Shown piece by piece: positions 37,354 to 47,399 of a stretch of 64,000 nt of DNA. Within the stretch, counting starts at the first letter, position 1, and every line of letters starts with the position of its first letter. This DNA is from Sphingobacteriaceae bacterium (GTDB lineage Bacteria > Bacteroidota > Bacteroidia > B-17B0 > Aurantibacillaceae). Under the pieces are notes generated by a model. The model made no database searches. It was not told where the DNA came from and saw only the letters and a list, made by a program, of their open reading frames with translations. The stretch lies in NCBI GenBank assembly GCA_947480015.1, contig CANKBS010000010.1:1-64000 (forward strand), written 5' to 3'. Position numbers and translations under genes: made by a program.

Positions 37354-37380
37354 AGTGGGATAATTACCTCATAAACATAA

Positions 37381-37388
37381 CAAATATA
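37381..37388 (-). promoter_or_regulatory. Bacteroidota -7 element upstream of the TraB/GumN gene
   Basis: TATATTTG on the minus strand (exact TAnnTTTG match) lies 27 bases before the ATG at 37353. No -33 TTG is visible at the usual distance. Confidence 0.42.
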
Positions 37389-37433
37389 TTTTGCTTGTAT
37401 GTTTGATTCGTGGGATTTTAATTTATTTTGTGC

Positions 37434-37465
37434 AAAAAAAAACACCGTCCCATGGAGAGTGTTTT
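37434..37465 (-). terminator. Terminator of the 82-residue coiled-coil gene
   Basis: On the minus strand AAAACAC and GTGTTTT (37439-37445 and 37459-37465) form the outer stem, with an inner TCC/GGA pairing, followed by a T-run. It lies 31 bases after the stop of the gene at 37496-37744. Confidence 0.75.
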
Positions 37466-37495
37466 CTTAAAAAATCATTAAATATAAAAAGCTAA

Positions 37496-37744
37496 TTAAA
37501 CTGACTTTCCAAGATTAGCTTCATTAAACAGATTGTTGATTGCATTAATGGCACGGCTTTTAATTTCATTTATCTTCTCAAAATCACTGTTTTGAATGTC
37601 AATCAATGAACGTCTATATTCCAATAAATCGGTAACCGTTTTTTTGATTTGATAAAATTCATTCAGCTCATCATGAATATCACTCATTGAAAGTTTTTCT
37701 TCCATATCCGTTTCAGATAAAGAACTATTTTTTGCTTTATTCAT
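37496..37744 (-). CDS. Small coiled-coil protein of unknown function
   Basis: 82 residues, no signal peptide, no recognised family. The middle (DELNEFYQIKKTVTDLLEYR) has heptad spacing and probably forms a coiled coil; the last part (SRAINAINNLFNEANLG) is an amphipathic helix. A good terminator directly follows and an ATG is present, supporting a real monocistronic gene. It could be a small structural or regulatory protein; nothing more can be said. Confidence 0.5.
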   Translation of the reverse strand: MNKAKNSSLSETDMEEKLSMSDIHDELNEFYQIKKTVTDLLEYRRSLIDIQNSDFEKINEIKSRAINAINNLFNEANLGKSV

Positions 37745-37840
37745 TTATTAAAGATGAAAAAAAGAACTAATAAAGGCAACAATAATGCATCATAGTTTAT
37801 TAACAATAATTCACCCATTCAACATTAAAGACTTTAATAA

Positions 37841-38794
37841 TTAATGTTCACCAACGGCAGCCAAATATCTTTCAGCATCAAGCGCACCCATACAACCCGA
37901 ACCGGCCGCTGTAACCGCTTGACGGTATGTTTTATCAGCGCAATCACCCACAGCGAAAACTCCCTCTATATTTGTTTTTGTGCTGCCTGCAATAACTTGT
38001 AAATACCCTAATTCGTCCATGGTTAATTGACCTTTAAAGGCATCGGTATTTGGTTTATGACCAATAGCGACAAAAAATCCGGTTACTTTTATGGTGCGGA
38101 GCTCGCCGCTTAAACTATTTTTCACAACAACACCTTCTACCCCTTCTGCTCCTAAAATATCAGCAGTTTCTGAATTAAATAGCAATTCAATGTTCTCGGT
38201 GTTTTTCACTCGGTGCTGCATGGCTTTGCTGGCACGCATTTCACTTTTACGTACAATCATATAAACTTTTTTACAAAGTTTAGATAAGTAAGTGGCCTCT
38301 TCAGCAGCAGTATCGCCGGCTCCAACAATGGCAACTTCCTGACCTTTAAAGAAAAATCCATCACACACTGCACAGGCACTTACACCACCGGCATTCATAC
38401 GTAAACGGGTTTCATTTTCAAGACCCAACCATTTAGCACTTGCTCCCGTTGAAATAATGACAGAGTCGGCTGTTATTTCGATGTTGTCGTCAACCCACAA
38501 ACGTTTAGGTGTACTTTTTAAATCGGCTTTGGTAATCATACCAAATCTAACTTGTGTACCAAAACGTTCGGCCTGTGCTTTAAGGTCTTCCATTAAAACC
38601 GGACCGGTTACACCTTGGGGGTAACCTGGAAAATTATCCACTTCAGTCGTTTCTGTCAATTGTCCACCCGGGGTTAAACCGGTGTATAAAACAGGTTTTA
38701 AGTCGGCGCGTGCTGCGTAAATGGCAGCCGTGTAACCGGCAGGACCCGAACCAATAATAAGGCAATGAATATGTTCTGTTGTTGAGGATGTCAT
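37841..38794 (-). CDS. trxB: Thioredoxin-disulfide reductase
   Basis: Flavoenzyme that reduces thioredoxin with NADPH. FAD-binding GSGPAGYTAAIYAARA is near the N-terminus, the redox-active pair is Cys141/Cys144 in ACAVCDGFFF, the NADPH site is VGAGDTAAEEA, and the second FAD motif is GVFAVGDC. Length (317 aa) is standard for the low-molecular-weight type. Monocistronic: a -7 element lies 21 bases upstream and no neighbour is close. No thioredoxin gene is adjacent. Confidence 0.96.
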   Translation of the reverse strand: MTSSTTEHIHCLIIGSGPAGYTAAIYAARADLKPVLYTGLTPGGQLTETTEVDNFPGYPQGVTGPVLMEDLKAQAERFGTQVRFGMITKADLKSTPKRLWVDDNIEITADSVIISTGASAKWLGLENETRLRMNAGGVSACAVCDGFFFKGQEVAIVGAGDTAAEEATYLSKLCKKVYMIVRKSEMRASKAMQHRVKNTENIELLFNSETADILGAEGVEGVVVKNSLSGELRTIKVTGFFVAIGHKPNTDAFKGQLTMDELGYLQVIAGSTKTNIEGVFAVGDCADKTYRQAVTAAGSGCMGALDAERYLAAVGEH

Positions 38795-38814
38795 AGTGTT
38801 TTTTAATTTGAATG

Positions 38815-38822
38815 CAAAGGTA
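38815..38822 (-). promoter_or_regulatory. Bacteroidota -7 element upstream of trxB
   Basis: TACCTTTG on the minus strand matches TAnnTTTG exactly and is 20 bases before the trxB ATG. No -33 TTG was found at 19-22 bases. The rest of the 192-nt gap to 38987 contains only the terminator at 38941-38968. Confidence 0.45.
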
Positions 38823-38940
38823 CTCCTAGAAATGTAATATTATTTTTTGGAAACAGGTAATTTTTAACAATTTGTGAATTGTTTGCCTCAACTGATATGG
38901 ATCATATCTTATTTAATTAACGAAGGAAGTACATAACTAT

Positions 38941-38968
38941 AAAAAAAATACCTGCCGAGGCAGGTATT
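38941..38968 (-). terminator. Terminator of the TPR gene pair
   Basis: AATACCTGCC and GGCAGGTATT (38947-38956 and 38959-38968) form a perfect 10-bp stem with a 2-nt loop; on the minus strand it runs into eight T residues. A strong intrinsic terminator, 19 bases after the TPR gene ending at 38987. Confidence 0.88.
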
Positions 38969-38986
38969 CATAAGTTTGTGTGGGGC

Positions 38987-40339
38987 TTATTTTAATTTGT
39001 CATTCATTTCTTTTGCTTTAACGTCATTGCCTGTTTGCATGTATAACTTACGCAAAGCTACCATGGTTGATCTGTCATCGGTTTTCAAGTCCAAAGCTTT
39101 TTCAAGATAAGGAATGGCTTTTTTGTAATAGTCAAGTGCCTTTGCTTCGTTTTCCTTTTGGTATTTAGCTAAATCGGTAATCTTTTCTATTTTTTTATTG
39201 GTTATATAGCTGCCATAATTGGTGTAAACCGCACCTAAATTAAAATAAGAATTATATAAATACTCTTTATTCACCGGATTGAGTTCAATGGCTTTTAAAT
39301 AACTGGTTTCAGCGCTTTTCACCAAGTCCTCATAATTAGCGGGCTTTTCAAGATCCCTATTGGTTTTTTTATCTTTTGGATTAGATAAATTATCGTAGAT
39401 ATTACCGGTAATAAAATAATACAAAGCATTTTTGGGGTCTTTTTCAATAGAAGTTTTTAGATTGGCTAAGGCTTCCAATTGTTTGCCTGATTCAAGAAAA
39501 TAACTAGTTTCCTGCGTTAATAAACCAATGTCCTTTGGAAACATGGTTCTTCCCTTTTTCATAACCTCAATGGCACTGCTTGAATCTCCTTTGGCTAAAA
39601 GAACCGTGTAAATGGCTTCATAATTATAGGGAGCGGCAATTTTAACATCAATCATTTTTTTATTGTACTCTAAAATCTTATCGGTGTTTTTAGCTTTAGA
39701 GGCCGCTATACATGCATTATAAAAGTTAGCAGTATCTTTTGATTTATACAAAATGGTATTAATAACCCCTGTTTTATAAAAATAATCAGCCGCATCCGTA
39801 TACTTTTTGGCTTTATATTTACCTGAAGCAATGTTGGCGGATTCAATTTTCATTTGTTGAACGGCCAAGGCAAACTTTAACTCATCCTCATCCAATGAAC
39901 CAGCACCCTTTACTAATCCATCCTGAATCACTTCAAGAAATTTTGGATCGAGGTCTTTTATTTTATTTAACTCTTCTGAGGCTATTTCAAAATCGGCCAA
40001 ATCAGTATTACCATATGCGGTCATGAGTCGCTCCGTTTTATCCTGAATGGTAGTTTCCAGTTTTTTACGCTCTTCATCAACTGTATTTTGAAATTGAGCG
40101 TAACTAACTCGTAATTTGTAAGCATGAGTTTTGCTTTGATTTTTTGTATCCTCATTAGCTAAAGCAAGGTCAATGGCCTCTTTTGCCTTATTTAAATAAG
40201 TTAAATTTGGTTTGCCGTCTTTAACGGTTTCCTCGTAATCACTTAAGGCACGCCAAGCGGTTTGCACTTTGCCTTTTTGAGCCAACAGTGATCCTGTAAG
40301 TAAACTTAAACATGCTAAAGTTTTGATCCTGGTTTTCAT
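38987..40339 (-). CDS. Exported tetratricopeptide-repeat protein
   Basis: 450 residues with a signal peptide (MKTRIKTLACLSLLTGSLLAQ) and several TPR units toward the C-terminus, e.g. NALYYFITGNIYDNLSN and YYKKAIPYLEKALDLKTDDR. TPRs mediate protein-protein contacts. It lies 52 nt downstream of a second TPR gene and ends at a strong terminator. TPR genes beside gyrA and an M16 protease recur in Bacteroidota as far as I recall. The precise role, probably periplasmic scaffolding, is unknown. Confidence 0.82.
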   Translation of the reverse strand: MKTRIKTLACLSLLTGSLLAQKGKVQTAWRALSDYEETVKDGKPNLTYLNKAKEAIDLALANEDTKNQSKTHAYKLRVSYAQFQNTVDEERKKLETTIQDKTERLMTAYGNTDLADFEIASEELNKIKDLDPKFLEVIQDGLVKGAGSLDEDELKFALAVQQMKIESANIASGKYKAKKYTDAADYFYKTGVINTILYKSKDTANFYNACIAASKAKNTDKILEYNKKMIDVKIAAPYNYEAIYTVLLAKGDSSSAIEVMKKGRTMFPKDIGLLTQETSYFLESGKQLEALANLKTSIEKDPKNALYYFITGNIYDNLSNPKDKKTNRDLEKPANYEDLVKSAETSYLKAIELNPVNKEYLYNSYFNLGAVYTNYGSYITNKKIEKITDLAKYQKENEAKALDYYKKAIPYLEKALDLKTDDRSTMVALRKLYMQTGNDVKAKEMNDKLK

Positions 40340-40391
40340 AATTTTTTATTTTCAGGTTTAATTCCGTTGTAGTAACGACTAAAAGTCCAAA

Positions 40392-41531
40392 TTATTTATA
40401 CTTCTCAGCTTTTACTGTATCGCCCAATCGAAGGGTAATTTGACGCAGAATTCGTTTTGTGTTTGAATCCTTCGTTACTTCAAATGAAGTTTCAAAATAA
40501 CCTACCGCTTTTTTAAAATAATCATTGGACTTTGTTTCGTAATCTTTTGTTTTAGGGTCTTTTAAAGGTAAACTGTTTAGTTTATCATTCCATTCTTTTG
40601 CAGCACTATAGTATAAAACACCTAAATTATAATTGGCCGGTTCATAATCAGGTTTTAATTCAAGCGATTTCATATACTCTTTTTCTGCGTCCTCAAATTT
40701 TCCTGTTTTCCTGTAAATATCGGCCAAAACCATGTGCAACACCTCATTGTCGGGAGCTACTTCAATGGCGGCTTTTAATTTATCTTTTAAAACGTCTGTT
40801 TTTTTACGGGCCATGTAAATATCAATCTCTGTTCCTATTAAACTCATGTTATCTTCAAACAACAGTTTTCCTTTTTCAATATAACCAAGCGCACCTGCCG
40901 TATCTTTATCTAAGAGTGAAAGTTTCACCATGTCCATATAAATTTTTGGATCTTTGTATTTAGCATCCATCAATTTACCCGCGTATTCTTTGGTTTTTTC
41001 TTTATTTGCAGCCGACTTATACATTTCGAATTTCTCGAACATGATTTTCTCTTTGGTAATGTTTTGACGTTTCATTGCCTGATCAAAATCATAAGGTAAG
41101 GCAGCTTCCAAAAGGTCATAACAATACAAAGCCTTTTCATATTCTTTATTATAACTGTAAAATCCGGCTTTACGTTTGGTGGCAGAACTTGCATTTACAA
41201 TTAGTCCTTTTACATCGTCTTTATAAATATTATCCTTATCAAATTTTAAACTATTAATGTAGGCATCCAATGCCTTTTCTTCTGCAGCAGCATCAATATC
41301 ACGAACCTTTTTTGATGTATCGGCATAAATGGCCCTGTATACATTGCCACGGTACATCCACATTTTAGAGCTAGTTTTGGTTGCCTCGTGTTCAGCTGCC
41401 GCATCAGCTGAAACCTTTGCTTTATCGTATTCTTTGCTTCTTAGGTAATTAAACATGTTTTGAACCTGCATGTTTTGTCCAAAACTCATTATTGAAAGTA
41501 AAATCAATAAGCTACTAAAACTTTTTTTCAT
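40392..41531 (-). CDS. Exported tetratricopeptide-repeat protein, related to its downstream neighbour
   Basis: 379 residues; signal peptide MKKSFSSLLILLSIMSFGQ; TPR units throughout, clearest in DNEVLHMVLADIYRKTGKFE and YEPANYNLGVLYYSAAKEW. The overall plan (N-terminal Lys-rich bundle, then TPRs, ending in TKRILRQITLRLGDTVKAEKY) parallels the gene at 38987-40339, so the pair probably arose by duplication. A terminator separates it from the M16 protease gene upstream. Function unknown. Confidence 0.82.
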   Translation of the reverse strand: MKKSFSSLLILLSIMSFGQNMQVQNMFNYLRSKEYDKAKVSADAAAEHEATKTSSKMWMYRGNVYRAIYADTSKKVRDIDAAAEEKALDAYINSLKFDKDNIYKDDVKGLIVNASSATKRKAGFYSYNKEYEKALYCYDLLEAALPYDFDQAMKRQNITKEKIMFEKFEMYKSAANKEKTKEYAGKLMDAKYKDPKIYMDMVKLSLLDKDTAGALGYIEKGKLLFEDNMSLIGTEIDIYMARKKTDVLKDKLKAAIEVAPDNEVLHMVLADIYRKTGKFEDAEKEYMKSLELKPDYEPANYNLGVLYYSAAKEWNDKLNSLPLKDPKTKDYETKSNDYFKKAVGYFETSFEVTKDSNTKRILRQITLRLGDTVKAEKYK

Positions 41532-41557
41532 ATATTATTTCTGTTACGTTTAAAAAA

Positions 41558-41582
41558 AACCACTAAGTTGATCTTAGTGGTT
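41558..41582 (-). terminator. Terminator of the M16 protease gene
   Basis: AACCACTAAG (41558-41567) and CTTAGTGGTT (41573-41582) form a perfect 10-bp stem with a 5-nt loop; the minus strand continues into an eight-T run. It is 61 bases after the protease stop codon. Confidence 0.88.
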
Positions 41583-41643
41583 AATTGTTTTTTTATCAAT
41601 GCACTAGTATTTATCAGATGCAAAGATTGTGCATTTACATAAA

Positions 41644-44505
41644 TTAATCAATAGAAATTTTCTTTAATTTAACCTTATTTAATACATCCTTGTTATTAGC
41701 GTCTTTAGAGGCTTTTTCCAATAATGATTCAATAATCCATTTATCTCCTACTACAACCGTGGTTAATTTGTTTGAATCAAAGTACTTTTTAATTTGACTG
41801 TTCACATCTTCTTTGGTCATACTTTTAAGAATTTGATTTTGTTTTGTTGTGTAATCCTTTTCAAGATTATAACGAGCAATGGAAGAAAGGAAATCGGCCT
41901 TTTGATAAGGATTTTCATACTTAATGGCTTCAGTATTTAACAATGAGCTTTTTGTATAAGCTAATTCAGCATCCGTAATTCCTTCCGTTTCGTATTTTTT
42001 GAATTCTTTAATAATTTCAGCTAAAGACAAAGCCGTTGAAATACGTTTAACAGAGGAGCTTATTTGAAAAGTTCCGGTGTATTTACCACCATTAAACCCA
42101 GAACGGATTCCGTAAGTGTACCCTTTATCTTCGCGTAAATTTAAATTTAAACGACTGTTAAATGCCCCACCAAACACAAAGTTGGCAATTCTATTCTTAT
42201 AATAATCACCTGTAGCATCAAACTTTAATGACGGATAACCCATGGTAATTACCGAGGAAGGCGCTAAATTTTTGTTACTGATAAAGAAACGCGGTTCAGT
42301 TGGTGCAGCCGGTTCAACAATGGGTTGAATAACAACTTCTTTTGCTGACCATTTATTTAAAAATTCAAGTTTAGCCATCACGTCATTTTGCTCGATATCA
42401 CCCACGATCACTAAATTAGTAACAGATGGCGAGTAGTAATTTGAATAATAGTCCTTCACATCGGCTAATTCAATATTGTCGATTGATTTAGTAGACGGTG
42501 AAAGGCCCATAACGGAGTTACCATAAATAGAGAAAGCAAACATTTTAGCTGCCATTGAATTGGCGCTTTTCTCTTCATTTCTAACACTTTCTTTATATTG
42601 TTTTTTAGCAAGTTTAAAATCATCTTCTCTAAAACCAGGATTTAATAATTTTTCTTCCAGAATTTTTAAGGTAGCATCCAGATTTTTCTTTAAACAGTTA
42701 ACCTGAATGTTTGTGGTAGATTTACCAGCATTAAAACTTATTGAACTTCCCAGCACATCTAACTGCGCACTAATTTGTTCAGTGGTAAAGTTCTTAGTTC
42801 CTTCATTCAACAAACTAGCCGTTAATTCTGCTATTCCTAATTTTTTTAATTTGTCGTTTGTTAATACTAGGCTTCCACCTTCCATGGTTAATGATATAGT
42901 GATTTCAGGGGTTTCAACGTTTTTAGTCCCTAAAACATTCATCCCGTTTTTTAATTTAGTAGAAAAATAATCGGGTACTTTAATAGTTTTATCGGCTGAA
43001 GCAGCCGGTTTTACTGCTCTGTCAAATTTATCGGCAATTGGCGTATACGTTAAGCCTGTATATTCCGGATTAGTTGGGAAGATTTGTCCTGCATACGGAT
43101 TCACACTTTTTACCGAATCTTTTGGGTCAAAAATCGGATACGTATTTAATACGGCGGCACCTGAACCTTTTATGTATTTATTATATACACGGGTAATGTC
43201 TTCTTTGGTTACTTTGCTGTATCGATCAATCTCGTCGCTTAAGGTTGATGATTTACCTAATAAACGCTCCCACTCTGAAATGATAGCGTTTTTACCAAAT
43301 ACGGAATTTAAACTACCATAAACTGCCGTCTCAACTTGACCTTTAGCTCTGGACAATGCCTCATCCGTAATACCGGTTTGACCAAATTCATCAATGGTAG
43401 CTTTCACTTTTGAATCAATATCAGTAAATAATTTTTCAAGATTTAAATCTTCAGGTGGGTAAGCGAAAATTTGAATGGTAAATTCACCTGACAATTCTTC
43501 CGAACGATGACTTACACTAGCTTCAACAGCAATTTTAGATTTCACGAAGTTTTTGTAAAAAATAGAGTTATTACCGCTTCCAATCATTGTACCAAGTAAA
43601 TCTAAGGCCGGCTCATCACGGTTGTATTGCGCAACGGTAGGGAATACTCTTAAGTTTAAAGGGAAATAGGTGTTGTCTTTATAAGCGGTGTATTTATCGG
43701 TTGCAATAACAACCGGAGCCACTCTTAATTTTTTTACTTCAGGACAAGCTTTTAAATTACCGAAATATTTATCGATCATACTTAATGCATCGGCCGTATT
43801 AAAATCACCCGAAACACTAACAATAGCATTGTTTGGACCATACCAACGTAAGAAGAAATTCTTCACATCGTCTAAATTGGCTCTGTTTAAATCATCCACA
43901 TAACCAATTACAGGCCAGCTGTAAGGATGTCCTGTTGGATAAAGGGTCTTATTAATCTCCTCAACAAATGCCATCGCATAAGGTTGGTTTTCGACGTTTT
44001 GTGATTTTTCATTTTTCACAGCATCACGTTGATTTTCGAATTTTTTGGTTGTTAACGAATCCAATAAAAAACCCATACGATCCGATTCCAGCCATAAACC
44101 CATTTCAAGGTAATTTGAAGGAAGCGTTTCGTAATAAACCGTTTTATCACGTTGGGTAAAACCATTCATGTCGCCACCGGCTGTTGAAACCATTTTAAAA
44201 TGTTGTTCATCAGCTACGTGTTTTGAACCTTGAAACATCATGTGTTCAAAAAAGTGAGCAAAGCCTGATTTACCAAGACTTTCACGATCAGAACCCACTT
44301 TATAGGTTACCATAATATTTACCACAGGATCAGAATGATCTTCATGCAATAAAATAGTTAAACCATTGGGTAGTTTCCATCTTTCGTATGGAATTACCAC
44401 TTTATCAGCTCTTGATTCTACTTTCTCAATTAAAATAGGTTGCGCAACTATTGTTGTTAAACCTATGAGGCTAAACAAGCCGGCTATTACGATTTTTTTA
44501 TTCAT
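41644..44505 (-). CDS. M16 family (pitrilysin/insulinase-like) zinc protease, double-domain
   Basis: Exported metalloprotease of 953 residues with signal peptide MNKKIVIAGLFSLIGLTTIVAQ. The inverted zinc motif HxxEH is His84-Glu87-His88 (FAHFFEHMMFQG), with the downstream Glu in the NEKSQNVENQPY region. Two full M16 units are joined: residues ~40-470 active, ~510-930 an inactive copy lacking HxxEH but with the conserved R/Y pair (DKGYTYGIRSGF). These peptidases degrade small peptides in the periplasm; the linked M16 pair is usual in Bacteroidota. The stop of gyrA lies 52 nt upstream; a possible -7 element (TAACTTTA) is at 44520-44527. Confidence 0.92.
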   Translation of the reverse strand: MNKKIVIAGLFSLIGLTTIVAQPILIEKVESRADKVVIPYERWKLPNGLTILLHEDHSDPVVNIMVTYKVGSDRESLGKSGFAHFFEHMMFQGSKHVADEQHFKMVSTAGGDMNGFTQRDKTVYYETLPSNYLEMGLWLESDRMGFLLDSLTTKKFENQRDAVKNEKSQNVENQPYAMAFVEEINKTLYPTGHPYSWPVIGYVDDLNRANLDDVKNFFLRWYGPNNAIVSVSGDFNTADALSMIDKYFGNLKACPEVKKLRVAPVVIATDKYTAYKDNTYFPLNLRVFPTVAQYNRDEPALDLLGTMIGSGNNSIFYKNFVKSKIAVEASVSHRSEELSGEFTIQIFAYPPEDLNLEKLFTDIDSKVKATIDEFGQTGITDEALSRAKGQVETAVYGSLNSVFGKNAIISEWERLLGKSSTLSDEIDRYSKVTKEDITRVYNKYIKGSGAAVLNTYPIFDPKDSVKSVNPYAGQIFPTNPEYTGLTYTPIADKFDRAVKPAASADKTIKVPDYFSTKLKNGMNVLGTKNVETPEITISLTMEGGSLVLTNDKLKKLGIAELTASLLNEGTKNFTTEQISAQLDVLGSSISFNAGKSTTNIQVNCLKKNLDATLKILEEKLLNPGFREDDFKLAKKQYKESVRNEEKSANSMAAKMFAFSIYGNSVMGLSPSTKSIDNIELADVKDYYSNYYSPSVTNLVIVGDIEQNDVMAKLEFLNKWSAKEVVIQPIVEPAAPTEPRFFISNKNLAPSSVITMGYPSLKFDATGDYYKNRIANFVFGGAFNSRLNLNLREDKGYTYGIRSGFNGGKYTGTFQISSSVKRISTALSLAEIIKEFKKYETEGITDAELAYTKSSLLNTEAIKYENPYQKADFLSSIARYNLEKDYTTKQNQILKSMTKEDVNSQIKKYFDSNKLTTVVVGDKWIIESLLEKASKDANNKDVLNKVKLKKISID

Positions 44506-44557
44506 CTTAAATATTTTGCTAAAGTTAATTTATTTAGTGCTTTTTTATCCTCCGTTA

Positions 44558-47125
44558 TTAATTGTTATTGTCCGTTGGTGTAGTATTCTCCGGAGCATCC
44601 GCTTCAGGAATATCCGCACCGGCATCCGGATTTTCATTCCGATCAGATACTGGCGAATCAACCGGAGCATCCACTTCATCTTCATGATCAACACGGGTTA
44701 CCGCAGCAATGCTATCAGTTTCCTGAATATTAATTAAACGCACACCCTGGGTAGCTCGTCCCATTAGACGTAAATCAGAAACATTCATTCGTATGGTAAT
44801 ACCATTTTTGGTAATGATCATCAAATCGTTTTCATCCGTAACTGATTTAATAGCCACTAAATCGCCTGTTTTATCTGTAATGTTAATGGTTTTAACCCCT
44901 TTACCACCACGGTTCGTAACACGGTACTCATCAATATCAGAACGCTTACCATATCCTTTTTCGGAAACGACTAATACGTTAGCTTGCATATCTGCAATAC
45001 AAATCATACCGATCACTTCGTTATTTCCACCCTCTTCATCGTTCAAATCAATGCCAATGACACCACTGGCATTACGACCCATTGGCCTAACTTTTTCTTC
45101 GTTAAAGCGGCAAACCTTACCTAAACGGGTTGCTAGCATAATCTCGTTCTTACCATTTGTTAAAGCAGCTTCAATTAAAACATCTCCTTCACGAATTGTA
45201 ATGGCATTAATACCATTAGCTCTTGGACGGGAATAAGCTTCTACCGACGTCTTTTTAATAATACCATCACGGGTACATAAAATGATGAAGTTGTTTTGAA
45301 TATACGCTTCGTCATTCAAATCTTTGATATTAATAAAAGCTTTCACTTTATCATCAGGTTGAATGCTGATGAGATTTTGAATGGCTCTACCTTTACTTTG
45401 TTTGTTACCTTCAGGCACTTCATAAGCTCTAATCCAATACACTTGTCCCTTTTCGGTAAAGAGTAAAATATAATTATGTGTAGAAGCTATGAACATGTGT
45501 TCGACAAAATCCTCCTCACGCGTAGCAGTTCCTTTACTTCCACGTCCACCGCGGTTTTGAGCTCTGTATTCCACTAAATTGGTACGTTTCATATAACCCA
45601 TATGAGAAATGGTTATCACCACATTCTCATCAGCAATCATATCTTCAATACGCAAATCATCACCGGCGTATACAATATCCGTGCGGCGTTCGTCACCATA
45701 CCTATCTTTTATATCAACCAATTCATCACGAATAATTTTAAAGCGTAATGGTTCGTTATTTAAAATCTCATTTAAATGAGCAATGGTTTTCATCAACTCT
45801 TCGTATTCCGCTTTTATTTTATCGCGTTCAAGTCCTGTTAAGGTTCTTAAACGCATATCTAATATTGCACGAGCTTGAATGTCGGATAAATTGAATTTGG
45901 TAATTAATTCATCTTTGGCCAAATCTGGACTGTCGCTTTCACGAATAATTTTAATCACCTCATCTAAATGATCGATGGCAATTAATAAACCTTCTAATAT
46001 GTGTGCGCGTTTTTCTGCTTGAGCCAGTTCATATTTTGTTCTACGCACGACCACTTCGTGACGGTGTTCAACAAAATACTGAATCATGTCTTTTAAATTC
46101 AACATTTGCGGACGGCCTTTCACCAGTACCACATTGTTGATTGAAAAAGAAGTTTGAAGTGCCGAATATTTATAAAGATTATTTAAAACTACATTCGACA
46201 TGGCGTCGCGGCGCAGTTCATAAACGACACGCATCCCTTCACGGTTACTCTCATCACGAATCTCACTGATACCTTCAATTTTCTTTTCGTTGCAAAGTTC
46301 CCACTGACGTTTAATCATTTCAGCTTTGTTGATCTGATATGGAATTTCAGTTACGATAATTCGCTCCCTTTCCCCTACTGGTTCGATGTTGGCTTTGGCA
46401 CGTAAAACCACGCGACCACGGCCTGTATGAAATGCATCCTTAACTCCCTGATAACCGTAAATAGTTCCACCTGTAGGGAAATCCGGAGCTTTAATGTATT
46501 TCATTAAAGCATCAATATCAATTTCTTTATCGTCGATGTATGCTAAAATGGCATTAACCGTTTCGGTAAGGTTGTGTGGCGCCATATTGGTGGCCATCCC
46601 CACGGCAATACCGGAAGCGCCATTCATTAATAAATTCGGAATGCGAGAAGGTAATACCGTAGGTTCAGTTAAAGAGTCGTCAAAATTGGGGCGAAAATCA
46701 ACCGTATCTTTTTCAATATCAGCCAGCATTTCTTCAGCTATTTTACGGAAACGCACCTCGGTATAACGCATTGCTGCAGGAGGATCACCGTCAACTGAAC
46801 CAAAATTTCCCTGGCCATCTACTAACATATAACGTAAGCTCCATTCCTGCGCCATACGCACCATCGTCTCGTACACAGAGGAATCGCCATGCGGATGGTA
46901 TTTACCTAAAACCTCTCCAACAATACGGGCCGATTTTTTATATGGACGATTGTGAAGAACCCCAAGATCCAACATACCGTATAATACCCTTCTGTGCACT
47001 GGTTTTAATCCGTCTCTTACATCAGGTAACGCGCGCGACACAATAACCGACATCGAATAATCGATGTAAGCCGTTTTCATTTCATCTTCAATGTTAATAG
47101 GAATAATTTTTTCTCCGTCTGCCAT
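44558..47125 (-). CDS. gyrA: DNA gyrase subunit A
   Basis: Breaks and rejoins DNA to introduce negative supercoils. Catalytic Tyr121 is in AAMRYTEVR. The N-terminal region [20 protein letters not shown] and the quinolone-pocket segment [17 protein letters not shown] are standard, with Ser and an acidic residue at the usual resistance positions, i.e. the susceptible-type pattern. The C-terminal DNA-wrapping domain has the GyrA-box-like QNRGGRG (Arg for the usual Lys) and blades such as GRAIQNLI. The acidic, Pro-rich tail (after residue ~820) is longer than in E. coli. 855 residues. Divergent from clpC across a 274-nt gap that should hold both promoters; gyrB is not in the window. Confidence 0.97.
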   Translation of the reverse strand: MADGEKIIPINIEDEMKTAYIDYSMSVIVSRALPDVRDGLKPVHRRVLYGMLDLGVLHNRPYKKSARIVGEVLGKYHPHGDSSVYETMVRMAQEWSLRYMLVDGQGNFGSVDGDPPAAMRYTEVRFRKIAEEMLADIEKDTVDFRPNFDDSLTEPTVLPSRIPNLLMNGASGIAVGMATNMAPHNLTETVNAILAYIDDKEIDIDALMKYIKAPDFPTGGTIYGYQGVKDAFHTGRGRVVLRAKANIEPVGERERIIVTEIPYQINKAEMIKRQWELCNEKKIEGISEIRDESNREGMRVVYELRRDAMSNVVLNNLYKYSALQTSFSINNVVLVKGRPQMLNLKDMIQYFVEHRHEVVVRRTKYELAQAEKRAHILEGLLIAIDHLDEVIKIIRESDSPDLAKDELITKFNLSDIQARAILDMRLRTLTGLERDKIKAEYEELMKTIAHLNEILNNEPLRFKIIRDELVDIKDRYGDERRTDIVYAGDDLRIEDMIADENVVITISHMGYMKRTNLVEYRAQNRGGRGSKGTATREEDFVEHMFIASTHNYILLFTEKGQVYWIRAYEVPEGNKQSKGRAIQNLISIQPDDKVKAFINIKDLNDEAYIQNNFIILCTRDGIIKKTSVEAYSRPRANGINAITIREGDVLIEAALTNGKNEIMLATRLGKVCRFNEEKVRPMGRNASGVIGIDLNDEEGGNNEVIGMICIADMQANVLVVSEKGYGKRSDIDEYRVTNRGGKGVKTINITDKTGDLVAIKSVTDENDLMIITKNGITIRMNVSDLRLMGRATQGVRLINIQETDSIAAVTRVDHEDEVDAPVDSPVSDRNENPDAGADIPEADAPENTTPTDNNN

Positions 47126-47342
47126 ACTGTTTGTGTTATCTTATTTTTTTGTTTTTAAATAGGTTTTGTATGCTTTTTTGTCAGCCTTTTCTTTTAACAA
47201 TTGTATCACAAAAAAAGGCACGTTATTTTTTTCTTTGAACCGATGAAAGTACCGAAAAATCAGCAAATACACCCAAAACTTATCAACAAAATATTTGTTA
47301 AAAAAACCACTTATTTGATTCTCCTTTCCACTTATTTAGAAC

Positions 47343-47376
47343 TATTTTTGGTTTTGGCATTAAATATGTAACTTAA
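47343..47376 (+). promoter_or_regulatory. Candidate promoter region of clpC
   Basis: The 274-nt gap between gyrA and clpC contains TATTTTTG (47343-47350, exact TAnnTTTG). An alternative is TTG 47348-47350, 18 bases, then TAACTTAA 47369-47376 (two mismatches). I cannot choose between them. For gyrA on the other strand, TACTTTCA near 47240 is a weak candidate. No CtsR or HrcA operator was recognised. Confidence 0.33.
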
Positions 47377-47399
47377 CCTATCAAACAAAGGAAACTTAT

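Noticed and set aside
44793-45236. Antisense open frame inside gyrA (147 residues)
   Set aside because: It lies completely in the gyrA C-terminal domain and its translation has no motif.
44558-47125. Fluoroquinolone-resistance substitution in GyrA
   Set aside because: The quinolone pocket reads GDSSVYE with Ser and an acidic residue in the usual positions, i.e. the susceptible-type pattern.
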